Assembly (NCBI RefSeq): GCF_025567625.1
Contig: NZ_JAOQJC010000013.1
Span: 99,937-163,936 of the forward strand
DNA: 64,000 nucleotides
Reading direction: 5' to 3'
Source: Paenibacillus sp. J5C2022
GTDB lineage: Bacteria; Bacillota; Bacilli; Paenibacillales; Paenibacillaceae
The notes under the pieces were generated by a model, which saw only the letters and a program-made list of their open reading frames with translations, had not been told where the DNA came from and did not search any database. The position numbers and the translations under genes are program-made. Positions 1-7,889 of the stretch are shown here, piece by piece; positions within the stretch are counted from its first letter, which is position 1; each line of letters starts with the position of its first letter.

Positions 1-1078
1 GCGTAATATTATGGACAACATTGAAATTCATAACCAGACCAAGCTGCTTCCGCTCATCAGGGACGAGACCTATGCCCTTGCGGATCGCTGCCGACGGCGA
101 CTTGAACGACACCTTCTCCCCTTTCCAGATGATCTCTCCATCCGTAATCTTGTAATTGCCGAATATGGCGTTCAGCAGCTCCGTCTTGCCTGCTCCGACC
201 AGACCGGCAATGCCTACCACTTCTCCGGTTCTCACCGTCATATCGATATTGCGGAACGCCTTCTCTGACGTAAGCCCTTTCAACTCCAATATGGGATCGC
301 CGATCCGTTCGTTAAGCGGAGGGAATATTTGCGTCATTTCCCTGCCGATAATCATGGCAATCAGCTCGTCCTTGTTCACATCTCCGACTTCGCCGGAATG
401 GATCAGCCGCCCATCGCAGAGCACCGTATACGTATCGCATACCTCGAAAATTTCATCCAGCCGGTGGGAGATATAAATAATGCCTATGCCGCGTTGTTTC
501 AAAATGCGAATAATGCGGTAAATGTTCTCAATTTCCTTCTCCTGCAATACAGCTGTCAGCTCATCCATAATAATCATCTTCGCCTGCATGGAGACTGCTT
601 TAGCCAGCTGAATAATCTGCTTTTCCGCCATTCGAAGCTCCTTGACCGGCACCGTCAGATCCACCTCCGCTCCCAGAAAGGAAAGAAGCTCCTCTCCTTT
701 GCGAAGCATTGCCTTCCGGCTGACGAGACCAAACTTCTTCTCGTAATTGCCGATAAACAAGTTTTCAAGCCCATTCATCTCCGGAATCAGCTGCAGCTCC
801 TGATGTACGACGGCAATGCCCATCTGCTGCGAGCTGCGAACATGATACCCTCCCTTCTCGCTGACATTCGCGCCATCCACATACAACGCGCCTTCGGAAG
901 GCGTATAGTGCCCGATAATGATTTTGGCCAGCGTCGACTTGCCGGCTCCATTCTCGCCGACCAGCGCCCTGCACTCTCCCGGCTTCAGGCTGAAGGACAC
1001 ATGGTCCAACGCCTTGACGCCGGGGAATGATTTGGACACGTCCCGCAGCTCGATGATCGGTGTCACTCCCGCATTCAT
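1..1078 (-). CDS. Sugar ABC transporter ATP-binding protein, RbsA/MglA type (3' end cut by window edge)
   Basis: This is the ATPase of a CUT2 (ribose/galactose-type) sugar importer, acting at the inner face of the membrane with permeases that must lie beyond the window edge. The reading frame stays open to base 1. The first nucleotide-binding domain has Walker A GENGAGKST at residues 41-49. A second domain begins with GLVGAGKTE, giving the tandem-NBD layout of this family. The first Walker B region reads IIMDELTAVL, with Leu where RbsA proteins usually have Pro (DEPT), and its signature motif is degenerate, as is common here. The ATG at 1076-1078 overlaps the TGA of the upstream deacetylase gene (ATGA), so the two are probably translationally coupled. 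The substrate is unknown; the neighbouring binding protein and glycosidase suggest a sugar or short oligosaccharide. Confidence 0.93.
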   Translation of the reverse strand, partial: MNAGVTPIIELRDVSKSFPGVKALDHVSFSLKPGECRALVGENGAGKSTLAKIIIGHYTPSEGALYVDGANVSEKGGYHVRSSQQMGIAVVHQELQLIPEMNGLENLFIGNYEKKFGLVSRKAMLRKGEELLSFLGAEVDLTVPVKELRMAEKQIIQLAKAVSMQAKMIIMDELTAVLQEKEIENIYRIIRILKQRGIGIIYISHRLDEIFEVCDTYTVLCDGRLIHSGEVGDVNKDELIAMIIGREMTQIFPPLNERIGDPILELKGLTSEKAFRNIDMTVRTGEVVGIAGLVGAGKTELLNAIFGNYKITDGEIIWKGEKVSFKSPSAAIRKGIGLVPDERKQLGLVMNFNVVHNIT

Positions 1079-1980
1079 CGGATAGTCCCCTTATTCCAGG
1101 AAGCTGCGAATTCATCCGCGCGATGGAACGTCGAACCCCTGTCCTTCAGCCGGTCAATCAGGATCGAGAATTCGCGCATCGCCTTGTCTCCGCAGCCAAG
1201 CGTCAGGAAGCGATCGGGTATTACCGTTGCTTCCCCGTAATGGTAGCTTTCCTGAATAGGAACGAACTCCCAAGGGTGGAAGTAGAAGCAAAGCACCATG
1301 GGAAGCTGCCTTTCCTTCAGGAATCGGAGGAATCCGTCAATATGCTTCATCAGCGCATCGGCTCCTTGCGTCCGAAATAACGGCCACTGATCCCGATCGC
1401 GTTCCAGGCCGGGGTCTTTGCTGACCATTGCCATATCGGCGAAGTTGGGAATTTCAACGATCTTCATATCCCCTTCCTTCGTCCAGTTATCGCTGCTGGG
1501 GTTATAGGGTGCGTAACGCTCTCTATAGAAGTACATAGGATAAGAGGCATCCGATACATAGTTCAATCCTTCCAGTGCGTTCAGGAGCGCAGTCGATCCC
1601 CACAGACGGGGAGCACGGAACGATACAGGCTGATGCCCCAGCACCTGTTCGACCCATTCCGTCGCCTTCCCGATGCGGAAAGGTACTTCCTCAGGCAGCA
1701 GCGGCACGACGCCGGGAATGGGGAATAGCTCATCCCCTACCGTCTCGTGGAACAGGGAGTGGCAGCCGACCTCATTGCCGCTTTCCTTCACAAGCTCGAC
1801 GCTCTCCGGATTTCTGCGCGCCGCGTCGCCGGTATAATAGAACGTCCCCTTAATCCCCTTCTTGTCGAACAACTCGATGAGAGGAGGCGTGCCGTTCCTC
1901 ACCCCGTCGTAATAAGGGGTGAAGCTCCCGACATCCGTCTCCATATCGAAGCCAAATATCACATGAATATTGTCACGCAT
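1075..1980 (-). CDS. Polysaccharide deacetylase family protein (NodB homology domain)
   Basis: A 301-residue protein of the metal-dependent carbohydrate esterase 4 / NodB superfamily. It shows the aspartate motif FDMETD (residues 11-16), the metal-binding HSLFH (H74, H78), the RAPRLWG motif (122-128) and a late FHPWEF histidine motif. There is no signal peptide, so it should act in the cytoplasm, probably removing acetyl or formyl groups from an imported sugar derivative. The start chosen is the ATG followed by RDNIHVIF, preceded by AAGGAGAGGA; an open frame extends further upstream but without a suitable ribosome site. It lies between the glycosidase and ABC ATPase genes in one operon. Family assignment is firm; substrate is not. 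Confidence 0.88.
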   Translation of the reverse strand: MRDNIHVIFGFDMETDVGSFTPYYDGVRNGTPPLIELFDKKGIKGTFYYTGDAARRNPESVELVKESGNEVGCHSLFHETVGDELFPIPGVVPLLPEEVPFRIGKATEWVEQVLGHQPVSFRAPRLWGSTALLNALEGLNYVSDASYPMYFYRERYAPYNPSSDNWTKEGDMKIVEIPNFADMAMVSKDPGLERDRDQWPLFRTQGADALMKHIDGFLRFLKERQLPMVLCFYFHPWEFVPIQESYHYGEATVIPDRFLTLGCGDKAMREFSILIDRLKDRGSTFHRADEFAASWNKGTIR

Positions 1981-1996
1981 AGCAATCCTCTCCTTC

Positions 1997-4102
1997 TTAC
2001 AGCCACAGCCAACCGAGCGCTTCCACGCCCAGGAAGATCTGCCTGTCATCGCGATTGTCAGGGTCCAGCTCATTATGAATAACCCGCTTCAACTCATGGT
2101 AAGGATACATACAGGACGGCGTTCCCGTCTCCGAGACGGGATTCACATCGAAGTAGACCCGCTTCACCAAAGCGAAATCCTGTTCATTCAGCGCGTCCAT
2201 CCGCAAGAGCAGCGCTCTCTTCTGATCGGGATCGACGGCTTGGTCATAAGCGATGGACGCCAACGCCAGGTCATAGATCATTCTGTTGCGCTCATGCGCA
2301 TTTTTGATTTTGTCGAAATGCTTCATATAGACGCAAAGCTGTTCATCGTCCCGGATTGCACTTCTCACTCTATCAATCTTCTCCCCTAATGCCGGCCAGC
2401 TTGCGATCGCCGCCTCAATAACCGGGATGTCCCCCTCATTCACTTTATTGCGCAGGAACGGGAACTCTGTCGGGAAGATGTTCAACTGGCTCTCGTGTAT
2501 CGTCAGCATATTTTGCAGCACGTCCAGAATATCATCCGCCAGTTCTGATCCGAATACGGCTTCCACGGCATAGCGGTAGAATTGCTCGTGCGGCTTGTCG
2601 CCGCCCCAGCCATAATAGGCGTGGGCATTCAAATTGAGGAAATAGCCGTACCATTCGAACATGTAGCCGTTGATGCCCTTCACGCCGCGCTCCGCAGAAT
2701 CGATATGCATATCGATATCCTTTTCGATATATTGGTGGTTCGTCTCCTCATCCGCGCGAATCACATTGGTTTTGAATATACGCATCAGTCTTCCCATCGT
2801 CGAAGCGACGGCATTGGCTTCCGTATCCCGAGCCCATATGCGATCCTTGCCGAACACTTCAATCCACTTCGGAAATTCATCATCGGATACATATAAGCCC
2901 GGCGCCCAGAAAAGCACAACGTCCTTCGGAATGCTGTTCACGCAGTCCTGCAAGTAAGCCAGATCCTTCTCCAGCGGCGGCTCTCTCCAGGCGCGGATGC
3001 CGACGACGCAATCCGGATTCTCAGCCTTAATTTCATCATAAAGCGTATTCAGCAGCCAGAAGTTGGCCTTATGCTTCGCTTCCGCAGGCGTGCGGTTCAG
3101 CATGAAGTTCTCCTTGCAAGCCTTGCAGTTGCAGAACCAGTAGGACTCCTCGCTTTCTTCGAAGTCGATGCCGTCAAAGCCAAGCTTCACAACCCGGCGA
3201 ACCGCCGCTTTCAGGTAAGCGAGATTGTCCGGATTGCTCAGGCATAACGTATCGAAGTCGTTCACGAACCCGCCATCCTCCGGCAGAACCATCCTCCTGT
3301 CCTTATACAGGCTTGGATAGCCGCCATTGTAGCTATTCAGGCCGATGTAGGCGAAGAAATCGATGCCCAGCTTATGTCCGTAATCGAATAACCTTGACAG
3401 AAATTCGTTGGCAATATTGGGGTGGGTATATGCAATCTCAATCCAGTTGCCGCTCTCTTCATTCCACACGTTCATCTTGTAATTGTGCAGCATCGTCTCC
3501 GGATACTCATCGAACCGGAATGGCCAGTATCCGTACATGCACATATTGAATTGATTAATCTTCTGGTCGGAGCATATGTTCAAATATTGAATCCATTCGT
3601 CATAGCCCCATAGCTGCATATCGAAACCTATCCGTCCGTAGCCTGCATACCAGGCGAATGTGTTCGATACAGAACGCTTCTCAATGGAAGGCCAGTCAAC
3701 AATGCTTGCAGCGGGAACGGCATAACGCCCCTCTTCCTGTCTCTGCAGCAATTGCTTGAAGGTAGACAATGCGTTGACATAGCCGTCACGATGGGCGAAA
3801 GCCAACTTTACTTCGGATGATTCCGTCCGCAGCGTATATCCCTGCTTCACGAACAGCTCCGTATTGTCCGTCTCCGCATCCTCCGGCAATCTGTCGGTCA
3901 GGATGAGAGGGAGCAAGCCGGGGGCTGTGACATTCATTTGTACAGTTATATTGGGATAGTCCCACAGCTTCATTTTGGCGAGTTCCAGCGGATCGAAGCT
4001 TATTCCGTCTAAGCCGGTTGTCATAAGGCTGATTCCTTCGAACGGAATGGACAGATTTTGACCTATTTCATAGCGCTTTGGTTCAGGGAGTAATGCGTGC
4101 AT
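1997..4102 (-). CDS. GH20-like glycoside hydrolase, cytoplasmic
   Basis: A 701-residue protein with a beta-N-acetylhexosaminidase-like N-terminal domain (about 1-130), ending in the IVDWPSIEKRS junction typical of GH20 and GH67-type proteins, followed by a TIM-barrel-like region. The segment GFDGIDFEESEES (308-320) carries an acidic cluster expected at the active site. It is followed at once by a cysteine group (C324, C326, C329) that may bind a metal. No signal peptide is present, so the substrate is probably an imported oligosaccharide. The start was chosen at MHALLPEPKR because AAGGAGG stands 9 bases upstream. The exact GH family is uncertain: GH20, GH84 and GH67 share this architecture. 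Context is a LacI-controlled sugar operon with a deacetylase, which would suit an amino-sugar or glycan substrate, but this is inference. Confidence 0.75.
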   Translation of the reverse strand: MHALLPEPKRYEIGQNLSIPFEGISLMTTGLDGISFDPLELAKMKLWDYPNITVQMNVTAPGLLPLILTDRLPEDAETDNTELFVKQGYTLRTESSEVKLAFAHRDGYVNALSTFKQLLQRQEEGRYAVPAASIVDWPSIEKRSVSNTFAWYAGYGRIGFDMQLWGYDEWIQYLNICSDQKINQFNMCMYGYWPFRFDEYPETMLHNYKMNVWNEESGNWIEIAYTHPNIANEFLSRLFDYGHKLGIDFFAYIGLNSYNGGYPSLYKDRRMVLPEDGGFVNDFDTLCLSNPDNLAYLKAAVRRVVKLGFDGIDFEESEESYWFCNCKACKENFMLNRTPAEAKHKANFWLLNTLYDEIKAENPDCVVGIRAWREPPLEKDLAYLQDCVNSIPKDVVLFWAPGLYVSDDEFPKWIEVFGKDRIWARDTEANAVASTMGRLMRIFKTNVIRADEETNHQYIEKDIDMHIDSAERGVKGINGYMFEWYGYFLNLNAHAYYGWGGDKPHEQFYRYAVEAVFGSELADDILDVLQNMLTIHESQLNIFPTEFPFLRNKVNEGDIPVIEAAIASWPALGEKIDRVRSAIRDDEQLCVYMKHFDKIKNAHERNRMIYDLALASIAYDQAVDPDQKRALLLRMDALNEQDFALVKRVYFDVNPVSETGTPSCMYPYHELKRVIHNELDPDNRDDRQIFLGVEALGWLWL

Positions 4103-4178
4103 CGTTGTGCCTCCTTGTCGATTTCTTGGAGAAGGGCCGTGTAATGGCCCCCTCACGCTGTTCTTTGACGCTTCCCGA

Positions 4179-5225
4179 CTAATTGCCCAGCCAAGACCAA
4201 TTCTGCCAATCGTAGTCGTCAATATTCTCGGGAGTAATAACCTCAGGCTTCGGCAACGGCGTAACATCCTCCAATTGCTCGCCCTCCAGCGCCGCCATCA
4301 ATGCTTCTAACGCTACCTCGCCCAGGATGACAGGGTCTTGAAGCACTTCGCCAAGCCAAGAAGCATTCCCGTCTTGAATGAATTGCAATACTTCCTTATC
4401 GCCTGCCATTCCGATAAACTTGATTTCCTTGTCCCGGTTCGCTCCGACAGCGCCGTTGTAGGCGCCTAACACCAGTGCATCGTTATGACCGCTGACGACA
4501 TCAATGTTTTTGTTCCGCTGCATCACATTTTCGAATAACGTCTGTGCAGAGTTGCGGTCTCCCTTAGGATCTCCTTCTTCTATGACTTCCGCATTGGGGA
4601 ATGCAGCTTTAACCGTGCTTGAGAAGCCTTCGAATCGATCAACGGACGCCTGACCTGACGCGGGTACGGACAAGTACGCCACGGTCGGATTACTTTTATT
4701 CAAGGTTTTCAAGTAGTTCACCGCAATCTCGCCGGCCGCGATTCCCATTTCTTTAAAATCGTGACCGACAAACGTTTCCCAGACGGCATCTTCCGGATTG
4801 TCCGGCGATTGCGGATAATCGCCAACCACGACTTTTACGCCCTGTTCCTTCAGCTTGACCATAGTAGGAATGATGGCTTTCCCGTCGACCGGAAATACGA
4901 CAACGCCTTTCGCCCCGAGCTGAACCATATTCTCAAGCTGTGTAATTTGGGTATTGATATCGAACTTGCCATCCTCGAACTGAAGCTTAATGTTTTTGCC
5001 GGATTTCTCGACATAATTTTTCATTCCGTCAATCGTGCCTTGATACCATGGCCAGCCCAGATTCATGATGGCTCCGCCTATTACCATTTCGTCGCCGTCC
5101 TTGGTTACGCTTTCATTTTGTAGTGAGCCGTTCGCTTCATTCGCATTACCGCCTGCGGAACAGCCTGCCAACACCGTAGATACGAGCAATGCTGCAGTGA
5201 ATAACTTAACCCAACCCTTCTTCAT
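4179..5225 (-). CDS. Sugar ABC transporter substrate-binding lipoprotein (RbsB-like)
   Basis: A 348-residue periplasmic-binding-protein type 1 lipoprotein. The N-terminus MKKGWVKLFTAALLVSTVLAGCSAGG is a type II signal peptide with the lipobox LAGC, so the mature protein is anchored outside the membrane by the lipidated cysteine. The body has the two-lobe RbsB pattern, with segments such as GVVVFPVDGKAI and DVVSGHNDALVLGAYN. It pairs naturally with the RbsA-type ATPase at the far end of the same operon. The start was set at MKKGW, with AGGGGG about 8 bases upstream. The specific sugar is unknown. Confidence 0.92.
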   Translation of the reverse strand: MKKGWVKLFTAALLVSTVLAGCSAGGNANEANGSLQNESVTKDGDEMVIGGAIMNLGWPWYQGTIDGMKNYVEKSGKNIKLQFEDGKFDINTQITQLENMVQLGAKGVVVFPVDGKAIIPTMVKLKEQGVKVVVGDYPQSPDNPEDAVWETFVGHDFKEMGIAAGEIAVNYLKTLNKSNPTVAYLSVPASGQASVDRFEGFSSTVKAAFPNAEVIEEGDPKGDRNSAQTLFENVMQRNKNIDVVSGHNDALVLGAYNGAVGANRDKEIKFIGMAGDKEVLQFIQDGNASWLGEVLQDPVILGEVALEALMAALEGEQLEDVTPLPKPEVITPENIDDYDWQNWSWLGN

Positions 5226-5253
5226 TTCATTTCCCCCTATGCTCTCATTGTTG

Positions 5254-5625
5254 TTAAACACTTAAACCCATGGTGGTGTAGAATGCCATATCCTGCTGCC
5301 GTGTATCCAGTCTTCCATATTGCACAACGACGGGAACGCTGCTGGTCAGCTTAACGGCATACTGCGTCTCCTTCGGAATAACATATCCTCCCATGTCCTG
5401 AGCATGATCGAGACGGAAGCAACGCACTCTTTCCGCCTCTACGATGGCCGGCAGCAAGCTAACGGGCTCCCTGTCCGCAAAATACAACTTCATCTCTATG
5501 GATGCGGGGGCGTTATTCATATTCAGGACAATAATCGATTCATGTCCCTTCAACAAGGAGTCGCCCGGCGGGGGCAACTCACAGTCCGGAAATACCCACT
5601 GCAGCTTGCCGTTATGTTCATTCAT
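5254..5625 (-). CDS. ASRT-family protein (sensory rhodopsin transducer-like, putative carbohydrate binding)
   Basis: A 123-residue protein that resembles the Anabaena sensory rhodopsin transducer (ASRT) family throughout. Diagnostic stretches are WVFPDCELPPP near the start, SIIVLNMNNAPASIEMKLYFADREPV in the middle and VPVVVQYGRLDTRQQDMAF at the C-terminus. The family forms small beta-sandwich oligomers, and members in bacteria without rhodopsins have been predicted to bind carbohydrates; no rhodopsin gene is visible here. It overlaps the end of the LacI gene by 8 bases (GATGAATGA) and lies 28 bases ahead of the sugar-binding lipoprotein, so it belongs to the sugar operon. A role in sensing or binding the operon's sugar is inference from this position. 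Confidence 0.82.
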   Translation of the reverse strand: MNEHNGKLQWVFPDCELPPPGDSLLKGHESIIVLNMNNAPASIEMKLYFADREPVSLLPAIVEAERVRCFRLDHAQDMGGYVIPKETQYAVKLTSSVPVVVQYGRLDTRQQDMAFYTTMGLSV

Positions 5626-6649
5626 CGCGATTACGATCCCCTTTCCGGATCAGGCTTGACTCATTAATGATCAACGTCGGTTCCAGCACGACTTTCTGGA
5701 ACATTTTCAAATCCTTGTTTTTCTCGCGCCGCATGATGATGTCCGCTGCTATAGAACCTATTTTTTCCGCTGGCTGAATGATGGAAGTAATTTGCGGCCG
5801 GAGCAGCCCGGTCTCATCGTTGGCGTCGAAACATACACAGGCAATATCTTGCGGAATCTTGAGGCCCTTCTCTATGATTGCCTTGATCGCTCCGTACAAG
5901 AGGAAGTCATTGGCGGCAAACACGGCGGTAGGAATTTCATCCTGCTCCAGCCAGCTCTTCATAATGCTATAGCCGCTTTCCCGCTTGAACTCTCCTACGC
6001 CAATCCAATGCTCGCGTACGAGCCGGCCATTCTGTTCCATGCAGCTGCGGAATCCTTGCAACCGTTCTTCCGCCGTTGATTGATTCTGCGGTCCTGTAAT
6101 AATGGCCAGTTTCTCATGGCCTTGCCTTATCAGATGTTCCGTAAGATCATAGCTGGCCTTCGCATTGTCAATCGTCACAACATCGAAGTTTTCCTTCATC
6201 TGCGGCATATTGTCAATGAACACGATCGGAATACCGGAATTTTTGTACTGATCGAACAACTCCATATTGGCGCCGACGGTGGCGATCACCAGTCCCGTTA
6301 CTTGTTTCTGAAGCAGCAGCTGCACATACTCCTCTTCCTTGCCGATATCTTCACCGCTATTGCACACGATAACGGTATGCTCATTCTCGCTCGCAACCTT
6401 CTCCACCCCTTTCATCACATTTCCATAGAAGCTGTTGGACAGATCAGGAACGATTACGCCCAGCGTATGCGCGCTTTTCCGCTTCAGGCTTCGGGCAATT
6501 TCATTGGGCTGATAGCCGAATTCCTTAATCGCCTTCAGTATGCGCTCCCTCGTCTCCGCACTCACCCTTCCTGTACCATTAATGACTCTGGATACGGTGG
6601 AAATCGAAATGTTAAGATGCTTGGCAATATCCTTTAACTGAACTGACAA
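5618..6649 (-). CDS. LacI-family transcriptional regulator
   Basis: A 343-residue repressor with an N-terminal LacI helix-turn-helix (QLKDIAKHLNISISTVSRVI) and hinge region, followed by a type 1 periplasmic-binding-protein-like sugar sensor (HTLGVIVPDLSNSFYGNVMKG). The start chosen is TTG at 6647-6649, with GGAAGGG about 5 bases upstream; a GTG at 6683-6685 would add 12 residues but lacks a ribosome site. It is the first gene of the sugar operon and almost certainly autoregulates it: one matching operator lies just downstream of the promoter -10 box (6829-6845) and a second at 6668-6684. The inducer is presumably the sugar imported by this operon. Confidence 0.93.
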   Translation of the reverse strand: MSVQLKDIAKHLNISISTVSRVINGTGRVSAETRERILKAIKEFGYQPNEIARSLKRKSAHTLGVIVPDLSNSFYGNVMKGVEKVASENEHTVIVCNSGEDIGKEEEYVQLLLQKQVTGLVIATVGANMELFDQYKNSGIPIVFIDNMPQMKENFDVVTIDNAKASYDLTEHLIRQGHEKLAIITGPQNQSTAEERLQGFRSCMEQNGRLVREHWIGVGEFKRESGYSIMKSWLEQDEIPTAVFAANDFLLYGAIKAIIEKGLKIPQDIACVCFDANDETGLLRPQITSIIQPAEKIGSIAADIIMRREKNKDLKMFQKVVLEPTLIINESSLIRKGDRNRDE

Positions 6650-6667
6650 TAGAATCCCTTCCTTTTT

Positions 6668-6684
6668 GCGCAAACGTTCTCTCA
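6668..6684. promoter_or_regulatory. LacI-type operator O2
   Basis: GCGCAAACGTTCTCTCA differs from the operator at 6829-6845 at two positions only. It sits just ahead of the ribosome site of the LacI gene, 161 bases from O1, a distance compatible with looping or a roadblock. It resembles a cre site, but the outer TG/CA bases do not fit. Confidence 0.5.
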
Positions 6685-6828
6685 CATGTGATAAAAAAAA
6701 CCGTCATTACGGAGTGTGTTACACAATATAAATCGCGACTTTTTTACATTTTCCAATCAATTACTGCGCTTTCATTCCCAAATAAACAAAAAACACAACA
6801 TGTCTGAACAAGTTACTCCACTTCAATC

Positions 6829-6845
6829 GAGCAAACGTTTTCTCA
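6829..6845. promoter_or_regulatory. LacI-type operator O1
   Basis: The plus-strand sequence GAGCAAACGTTTTCTCA is a near-palindrome centred on CG (GAGCAAA / TTTTCTC, one mismatch), typical of LacI-family operators. It starts right after the -10 box of the operon promoter, so bound repressor would block initiation. It matches the second site at 6668-6684 at 15 of 17 positions. Confidence 0.65.
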
Positions 6846-6850
6846 CTCAT

Positions 6851-6880
6851 ATAGTACAAGATTATCGAATTGTCTGTCAA
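6851..6880 (-). promoter_or_regulatory. Sigma-A promoter of the LacI/ASRT/sugar operon
   Basis: On the minus strand a perfect -35 TTGACA (6875-6880) is followed after 18 bases by TACTAT (6851-6856) as the -10 box. It faces the LacI-type gene and is the only strong promoter seen in this intergenic region. The predicted transcription start falls about 6844, inside the operator at 6829-6845. Confidence 0.7.
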
Positions 6881-6912
6881 TACATTTTTATTGCGGGGAG
6901 ACAATAGGCACG

Positions 6913-6936
6913 AAAAACGCCTGACGGCGTCCTTTT
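6913..6936 (-). terminator. Weak intrinsic terminator-like hairpin
   Basis: A short hairpin ACGCC-TGAC-GGCGT (6917-6930) has an A-run on its left and a T-run on its right, so it could act in either direction. Read on the minus strand it ends in TTTTTCG and would stop transcripts coming from the repeat array and the DMT pseudogene before they enter the sugar-operon promoter. The stem has only 5 or 6 pairs. Confidence 0.4.
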
Positions 6937-7001
6937 ACTACTCTCCTCCGGCTAGCCCCTCTTTTCGGCGATGCAGTGAATGATTCATTCCCCGCCTTCG
7001 T

Positions 7002-7385
7002 GCGTATGCCACATACACTACAGCTGCTCAAACTAACCTTTCCCGTCCTCGAGCGTATGCCACATACACTACAGCTGCTCAAACCAGCCTTTCTCGCCCT
7101 CGAGCGTATGCCACATACACTACAGCTGCTCAAACCAGCCTTTCTCGCCCTCGAGCGTATGCCACATACACTACAGCTGCTCAAACCAGCCTTTCCCGCC
7201 TTCGTGCGTATGCCACATACACTACAGCTGCTCAAACTAACCTTCTCGCCCTCGAGCGTATGCCACATACACTACAGCTGCTCAAACCAGCCTTTCCCGC
7301 CTTCGTGCGTATGCCACATACACTACAGCTGCTCAAACCAGCCTTTCTCGCCCTCGAGCGTATGCCACATACACTATAGTTACTC
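7002..7385. repeat. Tandem array of eight 51-bp repeats (minisatellite)
   Basis: Eight near-identical units start at 7002, 7053, 7104, 7155, 7206, 7256, 7307 and 7358. The period is 51 bases, except one unit of 50 bases (7206-7255) that lacks one T. Each unit contains GTATGCCACATAC (a GTATG/CATAC inverted repeat), the palindrome CAGCTG and the spacer CTCAAACCAGCC or CTCAAACTAACC. The linker alternates between CCCTCGAGCG and CCTTCGTGCG. The tail (about 7370-7400) is a decayed copy. Because 51 is a multiple of three, both strands stay open for long stretches, but no ribosome site supports a protein. A degenerate two-copy version of the same family lies at 62116-62203. Confidence 0.9.
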
Positions 7386-7449
7386 TAACCTCCCGGCTGC
7401 AGCTGCCTGCGGCTGCCCGAACGGCTTTCCCATTGCGTACTGACCCTCC

Positions 7450-7795
7450 TCATGATCTGGAAATGTCATAGACGCCAATCAGAATAATGGCGATCCCTGC
7501 CCAGCGTAAGCGTAACGGTCTCTCCGAAGACCGGCCCGTCCACAAGCATGGCGAGGACATAGGCTACACTTTGAAGCGGATAAGCTATGCTTAAGGGTAA
7601 TCTTGACAGAACGACAAACCATAACACCGTCGCCGTACCGTACAGCGCCAATCCTCCATAAATGTAATTCGAGGTCGCTCATTTATCCCAAACAAGCCCT
7701 CCTGCTTTTTGAAGTCCCAGCTTGAAGAAGGTTTGGCCCAGGACCAGCAGGATTATATTGCCCAACAATATGCCGTAGTCTGTGAGATTTCTCAT
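7450..7795 (-). pseudogene. Frameshifted DMT/EamA-like (ArnE/SMR-type) small transporter
   Basis: A small drug/metabolite transporter broken at two places. The first frame begins at ATG 7793-7795 with a good ribosome site (AAAGGGG) and reads MRNLTDYGILLGNIILLVLG before a TAA near 7681. The second frame carries the middle of the protein (YIYGGLALYGTATVLWFVVLSRLPLSIAYPLQ). A further shift near 7510 is needed to read the last helix RWAGIAIILIGVYDISRS to the TGA at 7450-7452. Intact relatives have four helices and about 110-120 residues. Part of the segment between helices 1 and 2 also seems lost. Relatives act as lipid-sugar flippase subunits or small-molecule exporters. Confidence 0.75.
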
Positions 7796-7862
7796 GCGAA
7801 CCACCCCTTTCAATAGTCTGTGAAAATCTCACTAACTATAGCACTTCCGCCGCGAGGGATCT

Positions 7863-7879
7863 CTTAAGATATTCTTAAG
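7863..7879. promoter_or_regulatory. Direct repeat CTTAAG x2 with 11-bp spacing (candidate response-regulator site)
   Basis: Two copies of CTTAAG start at 7863 and 7874, exactly one helical turn apart, about 70 bases upstream of the DMT pseudogene start. The arrangement resembles the TTTAAG-type repeats upstream of vanR and the D,D-carboxypeptidase gene in this window and suits an OmpR/PhoB-family regulator. Confidence 0.4.
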
Positions 7880-7889
7880 GGGAGAAAAT

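Noticed and set aside
6668..6684. CcpA cre site
   Set aside because: The AAACGTT core looks similar, but the outer TG and CA bases are missing, and a second near-identical copy at the promoter fits the local LacI regulator better.
7002..7385. CRISPR array
   Set aside because: The whole 51-base unit repeats; there are no unique spacers, and no cas genes are in the window.
6888..7443. Long open frames on both strands across the 51-bp array, including a minus-strand protein with repeated CSVC
   Set aside because: They exist because 51 is a multiple of three; one 50-base unit breaks the frame, no ribosome site is present and a terminator-like hairpin lies within the minus-strand frame.
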